From positions 222,972 to 286,971 of the forward strand of contig CAJNDS010002149.1 of assembly GCA_905221605.1 (NCBI GenBank): a DNA stretch of 64,000 nucleotides, in the 5' to 3' direction. The position numbers and the translations under genes were made by a program. The DNA is from Symbiodinium natans (Eukaryota; Sar; Dinophyceae; Suessiales; Symbiodiniaceae). Below the pieces are notes generated by a model. It did no database searches, was not told the origin of the DNA, and saw nothing but the letters and a program-made list of their open reading frames with translations. Positions within the stretch are counted from its first letter, which is position 1. Every line of letters begins with the position of its first letter. Shown here in pieces: positions 22,951 to 34,222 of the stretch.

Positions 22951-25310
22951 TCAGCACTCGCTAAGAACTTCCAGAAGCCTTAGTCCATCGTGCTTTACCA
23001 GCCAACAGCTTGTGAAAATGGCACCGGTCAAGGCGAACGTGGCAGTCATCATGACCCAGTGCTTGTCGTACATCTTCAGCATCGCCTGGGCTCGCTGGGG
23101 GCCAATTCCCCATTGAGTGCACAGGAAGACGTCCAGACCCGTCAGGCAACACGTCCAGGCCAACTTTACAAGGATGCAGACGACAGTGATGTTCATGTGC
23201 TCCGAGGTGGTGCATTCGAAGAGGTAGTAGTACTGCCGGTTCGGATTGCGGTCGTCCATCAGCCAAACGAGTGGAGGCAGCGCCACCACCACAGGCCAAA
23301 AGCGTGCCACATCAATCTCGCATTGCGACCAAAGAGCCTCTTTTGTTTCTTGGCTGGTGCCCACCCCATTCTGAACATCTGTGACGACGCACTTCCATAG
23401 GACACGCAGCTGCAGCATCGAGCCGAGCGTGTCGACAAGCACAACCCCGACCAGCGCCCACCAAGAGTTGGTGCTTGGAAATAGGATGACCTTTTTAAAG
23501 GGGCGAGCGCAAGACGCAGGATCTGAGCTCAAAAACTCTGAGGCTTGGATGTGGCATGGGGATTCGGCGACCCGTGCCTCGGAGAAGGTGAGCACAGAGG
23601 AGAAAACCAAGGCGTTGCCCACCTGCAACGCAAATATGTGCAAATCACTGTGCAAAACAAATCAAAACAACACCACAAGCTGCATATAAGCCATGATAGT
23701 CGTGCACGCTAGATAACATAGCAGATCAAAGTAGATTAGGGTTTACCAGTGATGAAACCTAACGCGAAGCGAAAGCATTCGGCTGAGCTTCCCAGCCTGA
23801 TAGTAGTGGTCAAGGCTATAGCCCGCCCAAGGGACGAGGATTTTCAGCGCCTACACTTGAGAGAGCGCGAGCGAGAGAGAGCGAGAGAGAGCGAGAGAGA
23901 GCCGACACCTTCAACACCTCTCAACATGCGACGTCGGCTCTTCAGAGGGCGCCTTGTCCGAGACGAACCCAACGGCTTCCATTACGATCCAGGACACCAG
24001 AGCGGCGCACACTTCCGTGACGGGCGTGTTGAAGAAGGCACTGGCGAACACGACACCGCACAAGACCAGCACGGGGGCCAATGTAAGGAAGTTGTACACG
24101 AAAACGAGCACCAGGGTCTTGACGTTCCAAAATCTGCGACCAGCGACAACCAGGAACATCCAGTCGACCATGGCAAAGGTTGGAGGAGCTCCGTAGAGCA
24201 TGTTGTACGAGTAGACCAAGTCCGTGCCCCAGGGAAGTGCGCACAGGAAATATCCAGTGCACCAGCCGATGATGACCAAGAGGTAGAAGACAGCCCTGAC
24301 GGCCCAATCTGAATAAGTTGCTTTTTGCAGGTAGCTCAGTGCACTGGACTCCGTTGCGGACCTCTTCAGCATCATCTCGCCACCCAGACTTTTCTGACTG
24401 GGAAGCTCAAGCAGCAGCTGCAGCCGCCTGTATTGACCTGAGTTGTCTCAACACAGCGCTGAGATTGATTGACATGCAGAACTTCTTGAGAATTCTTGAG
24501 CACACCCAGCATTGAGGGTCTCAGTTTCGGCTTGTACCGTGCATGCCGAGTGGCCAGGCAGGTAATAGACGATGACGAAGATATTGTAGCCATAGAAGAA
24601 TGTCATGTTCTTGAGCGCACCCTCGTTCGGATCGTTGATGGGAATCAACAGGGGAAGCGGCACTGCGATGACCGAAAAGAATAAGACAACCAGCAGCTGC
24701 ACCATGAGCTTCTGTTGGGGCGTCAGGCAACCCCACTCAAGCAAGGGCGTAGCCTCCTTTGCAAGAGTCATGGCAGTCCTTAGAAAATGTCGAAAAGCCC
24801 CGTGTCAGATTCCACGTGCATACCTTGACGAGCCAAGGTGCTCGCACCTTTCTTTCAGGTCCTTGATCTCGTCCGCCTGCTTTTGGATCTCGGCCCCTTG
24901 CCTCTCGATCTCTGCCTCCTGCTTCTCCATCTGGGCCTCCATGCTGTACCTTATAACACACATTTGCATACACTCGCATACCCTCGCATTCACTCGCTCG
25001 CTCTCGGCATGAGGTTGCCTACGGTGAATATGGTGCTAGCCACAGGCGCACATGCTTGGAAAGCTCCTTGAAGTCAGGGAAACCGGCTTCGCCTGAAGGC
25101 ACGACTGGGTCACTTAGTTCGCCGTGCGAAGGGCATGGATGGAATGCATGCAAGGTAGAATGATCCCCCTCCCCCCCCCCATCCCTCCACCCCGATCCTT
25201 CAGGGAGCTGCACATCGATCTTGGAGGTCTCAAGAATGGTCTCGGCCTGAACCGTTTCGATTTCGCCGTCTTGTGGCCGCGAGCAGCACGCCATCAATGA
25301 AGACGGCAAA
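22951..25310 (-). CDS. polytopic membrane protein with N-terminal coiled coil, unknown family
   Basis: Exons: about 25310-25198 (GEIETVQAETILETSKIDVQ LPE), 25092-25023 (EAGFPDFKELSKHVRLWLAP), 24949-24824 (heptad segment MEAQMEKQEAEIERQ to IKDLKERCEHL), 24778-24538 (TLAKEATPLLEWGCLTPQQK then spans such as LLVVLFFSVIAVPLPLLIPI), 24393-23953, and 23622-22951 ending in stop. All joins keep phase. Introns: 25093-25197 GA-AG, 24950-25022 GT-AG, 24779-24823 GT-AG (45 bases), 24394-24537 GT-AG, 23623-23952 GC-AG. About 8-11 hydrophobic spans follow the coiled coil, e.g. AVFYLLVIIGWCTGYFLCAL and WWALVGVVLVDTLGSMLQL. The coiled coil suggests oligomerisation on the cytosolic side. It may be a transporter or channel-like protein, but I recognise no family motif. 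More 5' exons, perhaps 25586-25546, are likely. Confidence 0.7.
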
Positions 25311-25545
25311 TTGTGGAAGGACTCACGAAAACAGAGCACCGACAGCGGTCTCCTGCCGGTCTGGTGTCGATCCCAAGCTGCAGAGCAAGCAAGGCAGGAA
25401 GGAAGGGCAAAGGAATGAAGGGGGGATCTCAATTTTGGGCTTTCAAAATTTTGGGATGCAGAGTGCGCCATATCTCTCATATGACCCACGCTGGACACGC
25501 ATGCTCAGTCTCGCGCCTCTTTCTCAGTGAGTTGCCCACATCCAC

Positions 25546-25586
25546 CTGTCTCCTCTTTCGCAAAACAACCACAGAATCATCCGGCA
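25546..25586 (-). CDS. duplicated small exon (DSVVVL copy 2)
   Basis: Reads PDDSVVVLRKRRQ between CAAG|TG and CAG|GTGGATG. It is a paralogue of the exon at 22069-22112 (SGDSVVVLCKKT); intron sequence before both exons is also alike (CCCCGCTGCG, then AAGTTT). It may be an upstream exon of the membrane protein gene at 22.95-25.3 kb. Confidence 0.4.
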
Positions 25587-26057
25587 CTTGCACGCTCACA
25601 GATTGAAAACTTTGCGCAGCGGGGTTGATTAGCATCGTGTGTCGTTGTTGACAGTATGGCCCTCGTCGTTCTACAGTAAGAATTGCAAAACATAACTCCG
25701 ACCTCGCGGGAGCTCCGGCAAAAAGATGCACGCAGGCAGCTCTGTGCCGTTGCCGTTGTGCTGCTGTAGGTCGTGTGACTTCGATGCTAAACCCGAACCA
25801 TCCCGAACCCCTCTCAGCTTCTCGATATTTAAAGTCTCATGAGGGTAGTCGCACAAACCTGCCAACTCGAATTCTTGACATGCCGACTCAGAGGAGGAGC
25901 AGGGTCAGGCAAGTCGGCATGATGACGCAGCCTCCGAGGATGCTTGTGGCGGCCACTTCCAAGCTAAGCCTTCGGACTCTGCGGGCTCGAAACCCCGATA
26001 AGGAAGTCGCTGAAGGCGCATCAGGCATCTACGAAGGCTAGACCTAATCCCACAACC

Positions 26058-28486
26058 TCATTGCAACACCACCCGAAGCCGAAAGCCCTCTGAAGAAAGC
26101 AACATCACGGCCCGGCCCAGCAGGAGCATGCCAAACGCAAGCACCCGCTTGGCGTGAAAGTGAGGAAAGGCCTGCAAGAGATAACGGCACTTTGCTCCAT
26201 ATGGACCCCTAAATACGAAAGAACATCTCTTTGCATCATGACACATCATATGATACATCTCATCGGGAGCGTGATGCTGAAAAAGCATGCATGTGCGCGT
26301 GCATCCTAAACGTTCCTAAACCCCTTTGTCAAAGAAGTGAAGCTCCAGGCTGGCAAGTTCGGCAAGGCCTGGACGTAAACCAGCCCCGGCAGAATGTACC
26401 TTCATGGGAGTGATATCAGCAATGTGTGAACTACTCGAGGAAGCGACTTTCTGGTTTGACTCCATCGGGGTGTGCAAGGGCTTTGCAGTTGCACCTGCAA
26501 GTTCCGCTCTGTCGCTATGTGGCTAGATGCGGCACACAAAAGAAACAGGGTAATGTGATGTCTCCCGACTCTCGCCGAACCTGGTTCACTAAGGGCTCAA
26601 CTGGAGAGTTGCTGGCGCACGAAACCATCGTCGACCCTGTCGCGCCCACGACGCCAAGGATGTTCCCAAGGTCGAGGACTGTGATGGCAACCGCCAGTGA
26701 GGCCGCCAGCTCCTGAGGATTTAGGAAGTTTGGGAAGGCTAGGGAGTTTAGGTCTGTGTTTCCGAGAGCCCTGAATCTTGGAGACAAAACCTCCCCAAGA
26801 AACTCCAGACAACCAGCAGGAGCTCCAGGACGGTGACCGCGGCCCAGCGAGCAGAACCTCCCAAGGATTTGTTTTTAAAAAAACTGGGCTTTCGGGGCTG
26901 TTCCCCCTTCTCTTAAGCTGCCACCCCCCCTATTCGGGAGCCCTCCAAAATCTCCCAGCCTCCACTGGCCGAGGGCCGCACTAGGTCCATCAGCGCGATG
27001 GCCGAGTTCCGGGAAGGGTGGATCTGGAGAGGCACTTCCAGTGAGATGCCACGGGCTCATGAGGCCTAATTAGCTTTTGAGGATTTTTTTTCGACTCCAG
27101 GGAAGACTCCTGCAGCGGGAAGGAGAAGATCGCCACGAAGGAGTAGAGGAGGCGAGTGGCCGCCACGAGATAGCTCTTTGGGTAGGCCTGGGACATACAT
27201 GGGGAAGGGGGGGGGGGGTTCCCCAATGGTAGGGCGGTTTTGCAGCCCTATGTTTGGGGGGGCGGTTCTTACGGACAAAACGTCACTCTCTGCCTTCAGC
27301 ACATCCGAAGCGATCTCATTGCCGAAGGTCCAATAGCCTTGCGATCTCTTGGGGCTTGAGAGTGCCCAGTGCCCCCTCATCAAGGAATATACCTAAAACC
27401 AAAATAAGGATCCCGATATGCGAGGTACGAGTACTGGGCTCTCGGGCCTTTATACCCCGAAAAGTCGTGGAGCCCGCTTGAAATCTCGAAATCTCTCGAA
27501 TATGGACCCTGATTTTCGCATCCCCCCCCCCTTCCCTGCCCAAAAAAGATGCAGCCTTCTTGGATACACTCGGGTGCCCCCTAAACCCTACGAACCAAAT
27601 CTGCTGCCAAAATTCCCAGCAGCGCAGCGATGCAAAACGCAGACCCGGCCATCGTGAACTGAGCCATGAAACTCCGAGGTTTTCGGTGTGGGGCTCTTGG
27701 CTTAAGAGGATTATGGGGCTTAAGTAGGTCTTATAGAACTTAGAGGGCTTAGAGGGCTTAGAGCTTAGAGGGATTTGGGATCCAGGGCCAAGGCACAAGG
27801 AGCGTCGCAGCTACTGCCCACCCCCAAACCAACCAGCGAGCATTCCGGGGTCTGTCAGAGGGCCCCTGCCAAAATTCAACCGCAAACTGACCTAAACCCA
27901 AGAGGGATCCGTTCATTGTGTGCGCAGCCGCAAGCAACGGAGGAGCGTGATGACAATAGAGCGTTTTCATACTGTCACAGCGGCACAGACGCTGTGCGAC
28001 CCAAGATGTCTTGGGCACGCATGACCCAGATGAACAGCACAACAGTTGGACCTTTATGGGCCAAATCACCGACATCAGAGTCACAAAGTCCTAGGTTTTG
28101 GGGTCACATCATAGAGACGCTGCGGTCTCGTTCCCCGAATGAGCCCCCGAGAACCCAGCCGCAGCTGCAATGATCCCATCGATGCGACGGCAGGTGGAGT
28201 TCTGGACCTGGCCAAGTTTTTCCAGTGTTTGCCGTGGCCTACGTCTCCGGTTCCCCAGACGAAACCAACAAGAGGTAGAATTTTGCAGGGGACCATGCTG
28301 CCCAAAAACGAAAACAAAATATACATTAATATACTGTCATATAGCTAAGCCTTCGGAAATCCTGCGTGTAGTTAGCCGCGGCCACGCCGTGACTTTCCGG
28401 AACCTTCCATCGGCCATCGCTGCCTCATTGCAGATCGTGAAGATGTTCTGCTGGCAGGTGAAAGCAAAGATGAAGACCGGCAGCGC
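26058..28486 (-). CDS. AAAP/SLC38-like amino-acid transporter, C-terminal half
   Basis: Eight exons join without phase error: 28486-28394 (ALPVFIFAFTCQQNIFTICN), 28207-28145 (NSTCRRIDGIIAAAAGFSG), 27658-27616 (FTMAGSAFCIAALL), 27337-27294 (GYWTFGNEIASDVLK), 27187-27110 (AYPKSYLVAATRLLYSFVAI FSFPLQ), 27023-26946 (IHPSRNSAIALMDLVR), 26712-26621 (VAITVLDLGNILGVVGATGS TMV), 26399-26369 (SYILPGLVYVQ), 26171-26058 (FPHFHAKRVLAFGMLLLGRA to stop). FAFTCQQNIF, GYWTFG, SDVLKAYP, FSFPLQIHPSRN, VVGATGST and YILPGL are hallmarks of amino-acid/polyamine (AAAP) permeases. Borders: GC-AG at 27188-27293, 27659-28144 and 26172-26368; GA-AG at 27338-27615, 27024-27109 and 26713-26945; GT-AG at 26400-26620. The border after the first exon (28394 or 28404) is the least certain. 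The N-terminal half is absent directly upstream but present at 46.4-51.0 kb. Confidence 0.82.
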
Positions 28487-29409
28487 CTAGAGGCTTCCAA
28501 CATCTTCCAACTTCCAGGGCTCCCGAATCCGCAGAAGGCAATCTACGCTGCACCCAGACACAGCCTTTCAACACCATCATGGCCAAGTATCAAAAACCCC
28601 GATCTTCCTCAAGAGAGAGAGAGAGAGCTAAAGCTGACGAATGAAGTGCCCAGATGTGCCCGCAAGAAACACCCGACAAAGATCCAGCTCCATGCTGTGC
28701 TGCCGCCCCCCCTTTCTCTCACACGCGTCCGAGCGCGGCGGTCCGGGGTTTCAGGTGGCCCCCGCGCTTCCTCGGAGTTCGGAGGGCAGCGGTGGGGCCG
28801 TGGGGGCTTGGGCACTTTTCCTTTGGGAGGGGGGGGGGAGGGGCGGGGGGCCTTGGGGTTTTGGGTTTTGGGGATGTCCGGAATTCTTGGGATCTGGTGA
28901 GGGTGTTTAACCTTTTTCTTTTTTTCAGTTTCTTTTTGAGGGGGGGGGGGGTCTTGTGGAAAGATACTCTTATTCCTAACCGTGGCCCTAACACGCAGGT
29001 GGAGGATTGTGGTGAGGATTGTAGTCGTTGTGCAGCGTTTGAAAGCTTGAAGGCTTCTTCAGGAGCAAGAAAGGCTCAGAGTGCAGGTAAGGGCCACGTA
29101 AGATTTCATTCCCGGTTGGGGCAGTTCTTGACTTTCGGAGGTTCTGATTCCGATTTCAAACTTCAGAGCCTTACACACTCAGGAACAGCTGAAACGCAAG
29201 ACGCACTCTTTTGCACCCAGAGATAACCTGAGGGCCCCGGCTGGTCTTCCCTGCGTGCATCTTTGGCCATCTTGCGAATCCTGACAATTGGAACCAGGTT
29301 CGGGGGGTTAAGGGCTTAAGGATGTTTAAGGGCTTTGAGGGCTTCTAAGAAGCGTGTTTTTGTGAGGGCTTCGAGGCCTTAGGACCTCCGACCGTCAAAA
29401 CATGCCTGC

Positions 29410-29515
29410 CGCTTGACCGAGCCGCAAGCCCTGGCGGCTCCTGGGAAGCATCCGCTCGCGGAGCGCCGCCAGCGCCTCGCTAAGCTCCTCTTCCGAGGCG
29501 GTCCCTGGGCACAAA
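29410..29515 (-). CDS. candidate exon, Glu/Leu-rich helix
   Basis: After GTGCCCAG|G the frame reads TASEEELSEALAALRERMLP then RSRQ, with high GC3. Probably helical. Isolated; no family. Confidence 0.35.
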
Positions 29516-30086
29516 AACTCGCTTGGGGTTTGAGGTTTAAAGTTTGGGACTCTCTGAGGATTGCCGTAGTAGGGATGACTGAGGCCCTCACGCCAGAACG
29601 GCGGAATATCCAATGCTCGACCGTCGTCCTTCCTGTGCATCTGGACATCAAAACGTCACGCGAAGAACTCGGAGACAGCCGAAGAAAAATCCAGAAGCCG
29701 AAGGACACTCGAGAAGAAACCTACGTGAGCACAACAAGAATATGCACACCTATAGCGCACCGCAACACAGGCGGTGAAGGAGTTGCCTCTTCGGCCGCTT
29801 GGCGGCTTTGCTGGGCGCCTCCCATTCTCACAGGCTATGTTGCGTAACCAATTTACAAGGACTCAGTGGCTCCTAAGGACGAGGAATCATGCTATCATGT
29901 CTGAAATGATTCTGGAGGTTAAGATGGTGATGCTTACTATTGTGGTGATGACTCTGCAAGGAGAAAACAGCAACAAGCACAGTGGGCCGCTACAAGCGGC
30001 CTCTGCAATTAGTAAAATTCGGCACCGATTAATGGGCGGGGGGAGGGGAGAGAGGGGGTTGCTTTCTGGGAGGTCAACATTATGAT

Positions 30087-30200
30087 CTACGAGTTTAGTT
30101 TGTTTTTGTCAGAGTAGACTTCTGGGCCAAACAGTTTCCGGATGCTCGCCTCGCTGGTTGGCGCCCGCTTGGCTTTCAGCGAGGCCAGCCAATCCTGGCC
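30087..30200 (-). CDS. candidate 3' terminal exon
   Basis: From GGCCAG|G the frame reads DWLASLKAKRAPTSEASIRK then LFGPEVYSDKNKLNS and TAG. It looks like a genuine C-terminus; the gene it belongs to is unresolved, perhaps the same as the exons at 30.76-31.05 kb. Confidence 0.38.
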   Translation of the reverse strand, partial: GQDWLASLKAKRAPTSEASIRKLFGPEVYSDKNKLNS

Positions 30201-30761
30201 GACAAGAGTCCCCAAAACTTTGGCCCAAGGTTTAGGGCGACTCGAGGTCCCCAAAGGTCCAAGGTACCCCCCGACGCGCTGGCGTTGACCCTGGGGAGCC
30301 CACAAGCTCTGCTGCGGGAGCCGGAGCTGCTGATTCCTCCGCCTGGCGCAAGACAGTTCCCAACCCCGGGGTCCCCTCAAAAACCGCACAGAAGACATTC
30401 TAGAATGTACGATAAGATACCAGAATTTACTACAGTGATAATATAACGTACTACGACCCCTATTTTGGGAAACCCAACTCTCTTCTCGACATGCCCCAGG
30501 ATGCAAAGTCCGCACCCCCCACTTTTTGCACTCACTTTCGGCGCTTGCTGGCCCGGGCTTCTCCGGCCTGACCGAAAGGCTTGAAAGGGCTCGAAAGGGC
30601 TCGAAAAGGCTCGAAAGGGCTGTCGGATAGCTTGGGAAGTACCGTCCGGGAACAGCCATCCCCCAGCAGCTCCTCTGGAATCTAGAACATCCTTTTTTTC
30701 ATCACCCCCTGCTAGCAACACGCCCAAGGTCCAAAGCTAGACCCTCAAGCCGCTTTCAGAT

Positions 30762-31055
30762 CTTGGGAGCATGAGATGGCAGGCGGATTGCACTAAGCCA
30801 ACGAATCTCCAACTTCGCAGCATCGTCCGCCTCCGCTTCCATGAGCATCCGAACGCCTTCGCTCCACACGATTCTGCACAAGACAAGCTCTATCCACGAC
30901 TCCCACCATGAAGCTTGAGCCTTCTGAAACCCCCAAAAGGGCCTCTAAGAGTCACCCTTTTTGCGATCTTTTCCCACCTTCCAGGTTGCCCACCGATTCC
31001 AGGTGCTGCACCTCGTTGTCGCTGTTAGCCTCGATGGCCTCTGCTGGGTGCTAAG
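30762..31055 (-). CDS. candidate two-exon 3' gene end, unknown protein
   Basis: Exon near 31052-30988 reads AEAIEANSDNEVQHLESVGN LE to a GTGGGA donor. Exon 30923 to about 30763 reads AQASWWESWIELVLCRIVWS, EGVRMLMEAEADDAAKLEIR and WLSAIRLPSHAPKI then stop. Both are convincing as protein, but the phase of the join does not fit the acceptor I would choose, so one border is wrong or they belong to different transcripts. Confidence 0.4.
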
Positions 31056-31369
31056 GAACTTAAACCAAGTTACCACAATGGGTTTATATCTCAGATAATG
31101 CAGACTTGAGAAGGGGCTACGAAAGCTAGTCACCGCAGGGGGGTGGCATGCAGCGAGTCGGCAGGACTTGGAGCCGCCGGCGCAGCTTTTTCCGTATTTC
31201 AGGCACATGCTTCAGGTGGCCTAAACTCGAAATCTGAAGCCCTAAACTCCTTCAGCCTCCTTGCTTCCCCCGCTGGAACCCCGTGTCGCAAACGAAGTTT
31301 AGGTACAGGGACGCTCTGGTCAGTACGACCTCTGCAAAGTACCGCAGACGACCTTCAGAGCATGGTGAC

Positions 31370-31600
31370 TGCGGGGGGCGGGGGAGGACCTTGGGGTGGG
31401 GTGGGGGGGGACCTTGTGGGGGGGGGGGGGGGGACCTGAAGGTGGTAGGGGGGGGGCCCCCCCCCCCCCTACCTTATCCCACACGCAACCACCTTAAAGG
31501 AGGGGGGGGGGGGGGGGGGGGCGCCGGCACCTTATCCTTCAAAAATGCTTCATGGTGAGGTGGGGGGGGGGGGGGGGCCCCCCCCCCCCCAACCCCCACC
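31370..31600. repeat. G/C runs forming inverted hairpins
   Basis: Runs of 9 to more than 20 G or C. Two perfect or near-perfect palindromes of G-run next to C-run centre near 31458 (flanked by GGTGGTA and TACCTTA) and near 31578 (flanked by GAGGTGG and CCACCTTAAG). Confidence 0.85.
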
Positions 31601-31891
31601 TTAAGTCTTGGGTTTCGGACCTGTTAAGGTGTGGAACCCTTTTTTTCCCTGGAAGCTTCTTAGCAAGGTGAATACCAGTGCATGGGTAAACGACAACTCC
31701 CGCCAGCTCCACAGAGCTAGCTTTCGTGATAATGTGGCTTCCTTATCATGGTAACTTAATATAACTTCCTTTTCAAGAACCCAATTTTCGATGACTAGAG
31801 AGCTGTTTCAATGACTGCCCGGCTCCAATGGAAAGTCACTTGAGAATCACTTGTGGAACTTTGTTGACGTCTTTACACTCTGCGGGAACTG

Positions 31892-34009
31892 TCAGCACGC
31901 CATGGATCTGGCCTTCGCGTCCGCGCCGGCAGCCACCAAAGCCCGGGCCACCTTCGAGGGCACCCGGAGGGCAAATCGGAATACTCCCCAGAAGAATTTG
32001 ACTCCCCTTGTTGTAGTTGCTCTCCAAAGAGTTTCCCCTGATGCCCCTGCCTCGACCTTGCCATGGATGCAGGCCGCGAGCAGAGGCGTCAAGCCCGCGT
32101 TGTCGGCCCGGTCCGTGTCAGCCCCGGCCTCCAGCAGCCGCTGCGTCGTTTCCAGGTCCCCCAATTCCTTGAGCTGCGCTCAAACGAGAAATCTCGCTTT
32201 CTGGCAGGAGGCTGCGTCTCTCACTGGACTCTCCAAGCCCTTTCTTGTAGACCACCTAGAGGAAGCACCTTCATCATGTATATGTATATATTTTTTGTAC
32301 ATATGTATACTTCGTTTTGTTTTATTTCTCATATATCCAAGAGTCCGCTGCCATCCGAAGGGGTGTTGAACCATCATCTGCCACCTTGTTCGGATCTGCT
32401 TGGGCCTCGAGCAGGAGCTTCGTGACGTCTGGGTGGCCACAGAGGGCTGCCATGTAAAGAGGGGTCTTTCCATAGCTGTTGAGCTCGTCCTTGTCGGCGC
32501 CTGCCTCAACGAGCAGACGTGCCGTTTCCACGCTGCCGTTTGCAGCTGCCTGGGGGCCATGCCGAAGGGGGCAATAGCCTACAACGGCTATCAGTAGCTA
32601 CGGTCTGTACTCACAAACTGAGGACTACTAAGGACTTCCGACCTCTGACAGCAGGTGTACAATCTCCGGATGGGCGCTTCCGACCGTGTCACCCGAAGGT
32701 TCCTTGACCCACGCCTGAGAAGCGTGGAAGGCATCGCTTAACGTCCCGTAGCGTGGGTAGAGGCTTGAATTTTAAAACTCTCGGCCTTGTGCAAAGTGGC
32801 ACCCGCTTCTACAAGTAGCTTCGTGATCTCAACGCAGCCACGGAGGCACGCGACCAAAACAGGTGTCCGCCCGGTAGCATCAGCCTGTCAAACAAGCTAA
32901 GCAGCATCACTGTAGCCTGCCTAGTGTTTCTTTGCGAAGTGCCAGGCTCTCAGGGTTCGGCTCGGACCGTGGCCTTGATTATCCGATTCAAAAATGCACA
33001 CGAGACTAGTTGCTAGACGGCTAGATCGGCAATAAACATATCTCCTTTTACATGTATAGATGTTTAGAATATATATGTATGTGTACATATACATATATGC
33101 ACATATTGATGTGTCGGGGAAGCTTGGTTTCCTCGCCTTGTTAACATCCGCGGATGCCTCCATGAGAACGCGCACCAGGCGTAGGCGGCCGTGGCCTTCC
33201 AGGCGGCCGCCTTGGCCTTCCAAGTTTCCCAACACGACAAGCAGAGGGCTGAGGCTGTTGAAGTCACCTTTGTCCACGTCTGCCTTGGCATCCAAGAGAA
33301 GCCGCATGGCAACGAGGTCACCGACCTCGGCTGCCATCCGGAGCGGTGTGCACCCATGCCGGTCCACCGAGTTCAGATCGCTGCGGGCTTCGAGCAGCAC
33401 GCGCACCACGCCTGAGTGGCCCCCTTGAACAGCCGTGTGTAGAGGCGTTCTCCCATTCACGTTGAGCTCTTTGTCTGCACCAGCTTGCACAAGTAGACTG
33501 GCTGCTTCGGTGAGGCCGTTCGCGGCTGCTTGGAGAAGAGGCGTCTGTCCCATGGAGTTGGCCTTGTCAGCATCAGCCCGAGCAGCCAAGAGAGCACGTA
33601 GGGCCTCCAAGTGGTGGATATCAACCGCCTTGAAAACAGGGCTTGACCCGCGTCCATCCGGCTTGTCCACGTCGGCCCAGGCCTCGAGCAAGAGCTGCAC
33701 GATGTCCGAGCGCCGGAGCTGCAGAGCAAGGTGTAAGGCAGCGTCTTGGGCGTCTTGCGAATCTGGTTTTAGGTTCGGGTCTTGTGGTCTTTGCAGTATC
33801 GCCTCGACCTCCTCAGTGGAATTTACGAAAATCGCCTGCATGAGCTCCCGACACTGGGCTTCCCGGGATAAGCAGAAAGGCAACACCACCAGTTGCAAGT
33901 CGAGTGAGCTGGCCAGCACTTCCGAGTCCTCCAGAATCGTTCCACTGCACAGCAGCCGTAACTTGAATCTCGGCTGCCCACACAGTTGCTGCAGGTGCCG
34001 CTTCCTGAG
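31892..34009 (-). CDS. ubiquitin-like fold plus ankyrin repeat protein
   Basis: Exons: 34009-33137 (291 codons), 32884-32786 (33 codons, one repeat), 32549-32352 (66 codons, two repeats), 32173-32057, 31951-31892 ending SMAC and stop. The start LRKRHLQQLCGQPRFKLRLL, then ILEDSEVLASSLDLQLVVLP, is a ubiquitin-like segment that in dinoflagellate proteins precedes ankyrin arrays; an LQRPQDPNL linker follows. Ankyrin units show GRTPLHTAVQGGHSGVVRVL, GADKELNVNGRTPL and GKTPLYMAALCGHPDVTKLL. Exon lengths of 99 and 198 bases equal one and two repeats. Most introns are GC-AG; 31952-32056 is GT-AG. A decayed repeat (AHPEIVHLLSEVG, about 32645-32690) lies in the gap between the second and third exons. 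It probably mediates protein-protein contacts. The first exon may be 42800-42853. Confidence 0.8.
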
Positions 34010-34149
34010 CTAACAGCGATCTGCAACGAAACTGCCACGAACGCAGCATGCCACCAGAACTGACACTCAAGTCGCTCCAACACCACCGCGCTGCCATCTT
34101 TGCAAAGCTCTGCGTCGCTCAGCCTCCATCCCTCCCGTATGTGGAGATA

Positions 34150-34191
34150 TCCATGTATGTAGATACAGATGTAAATTCAGATGTCGGTACA

Positions 34192-34222
<31 letters not shown>

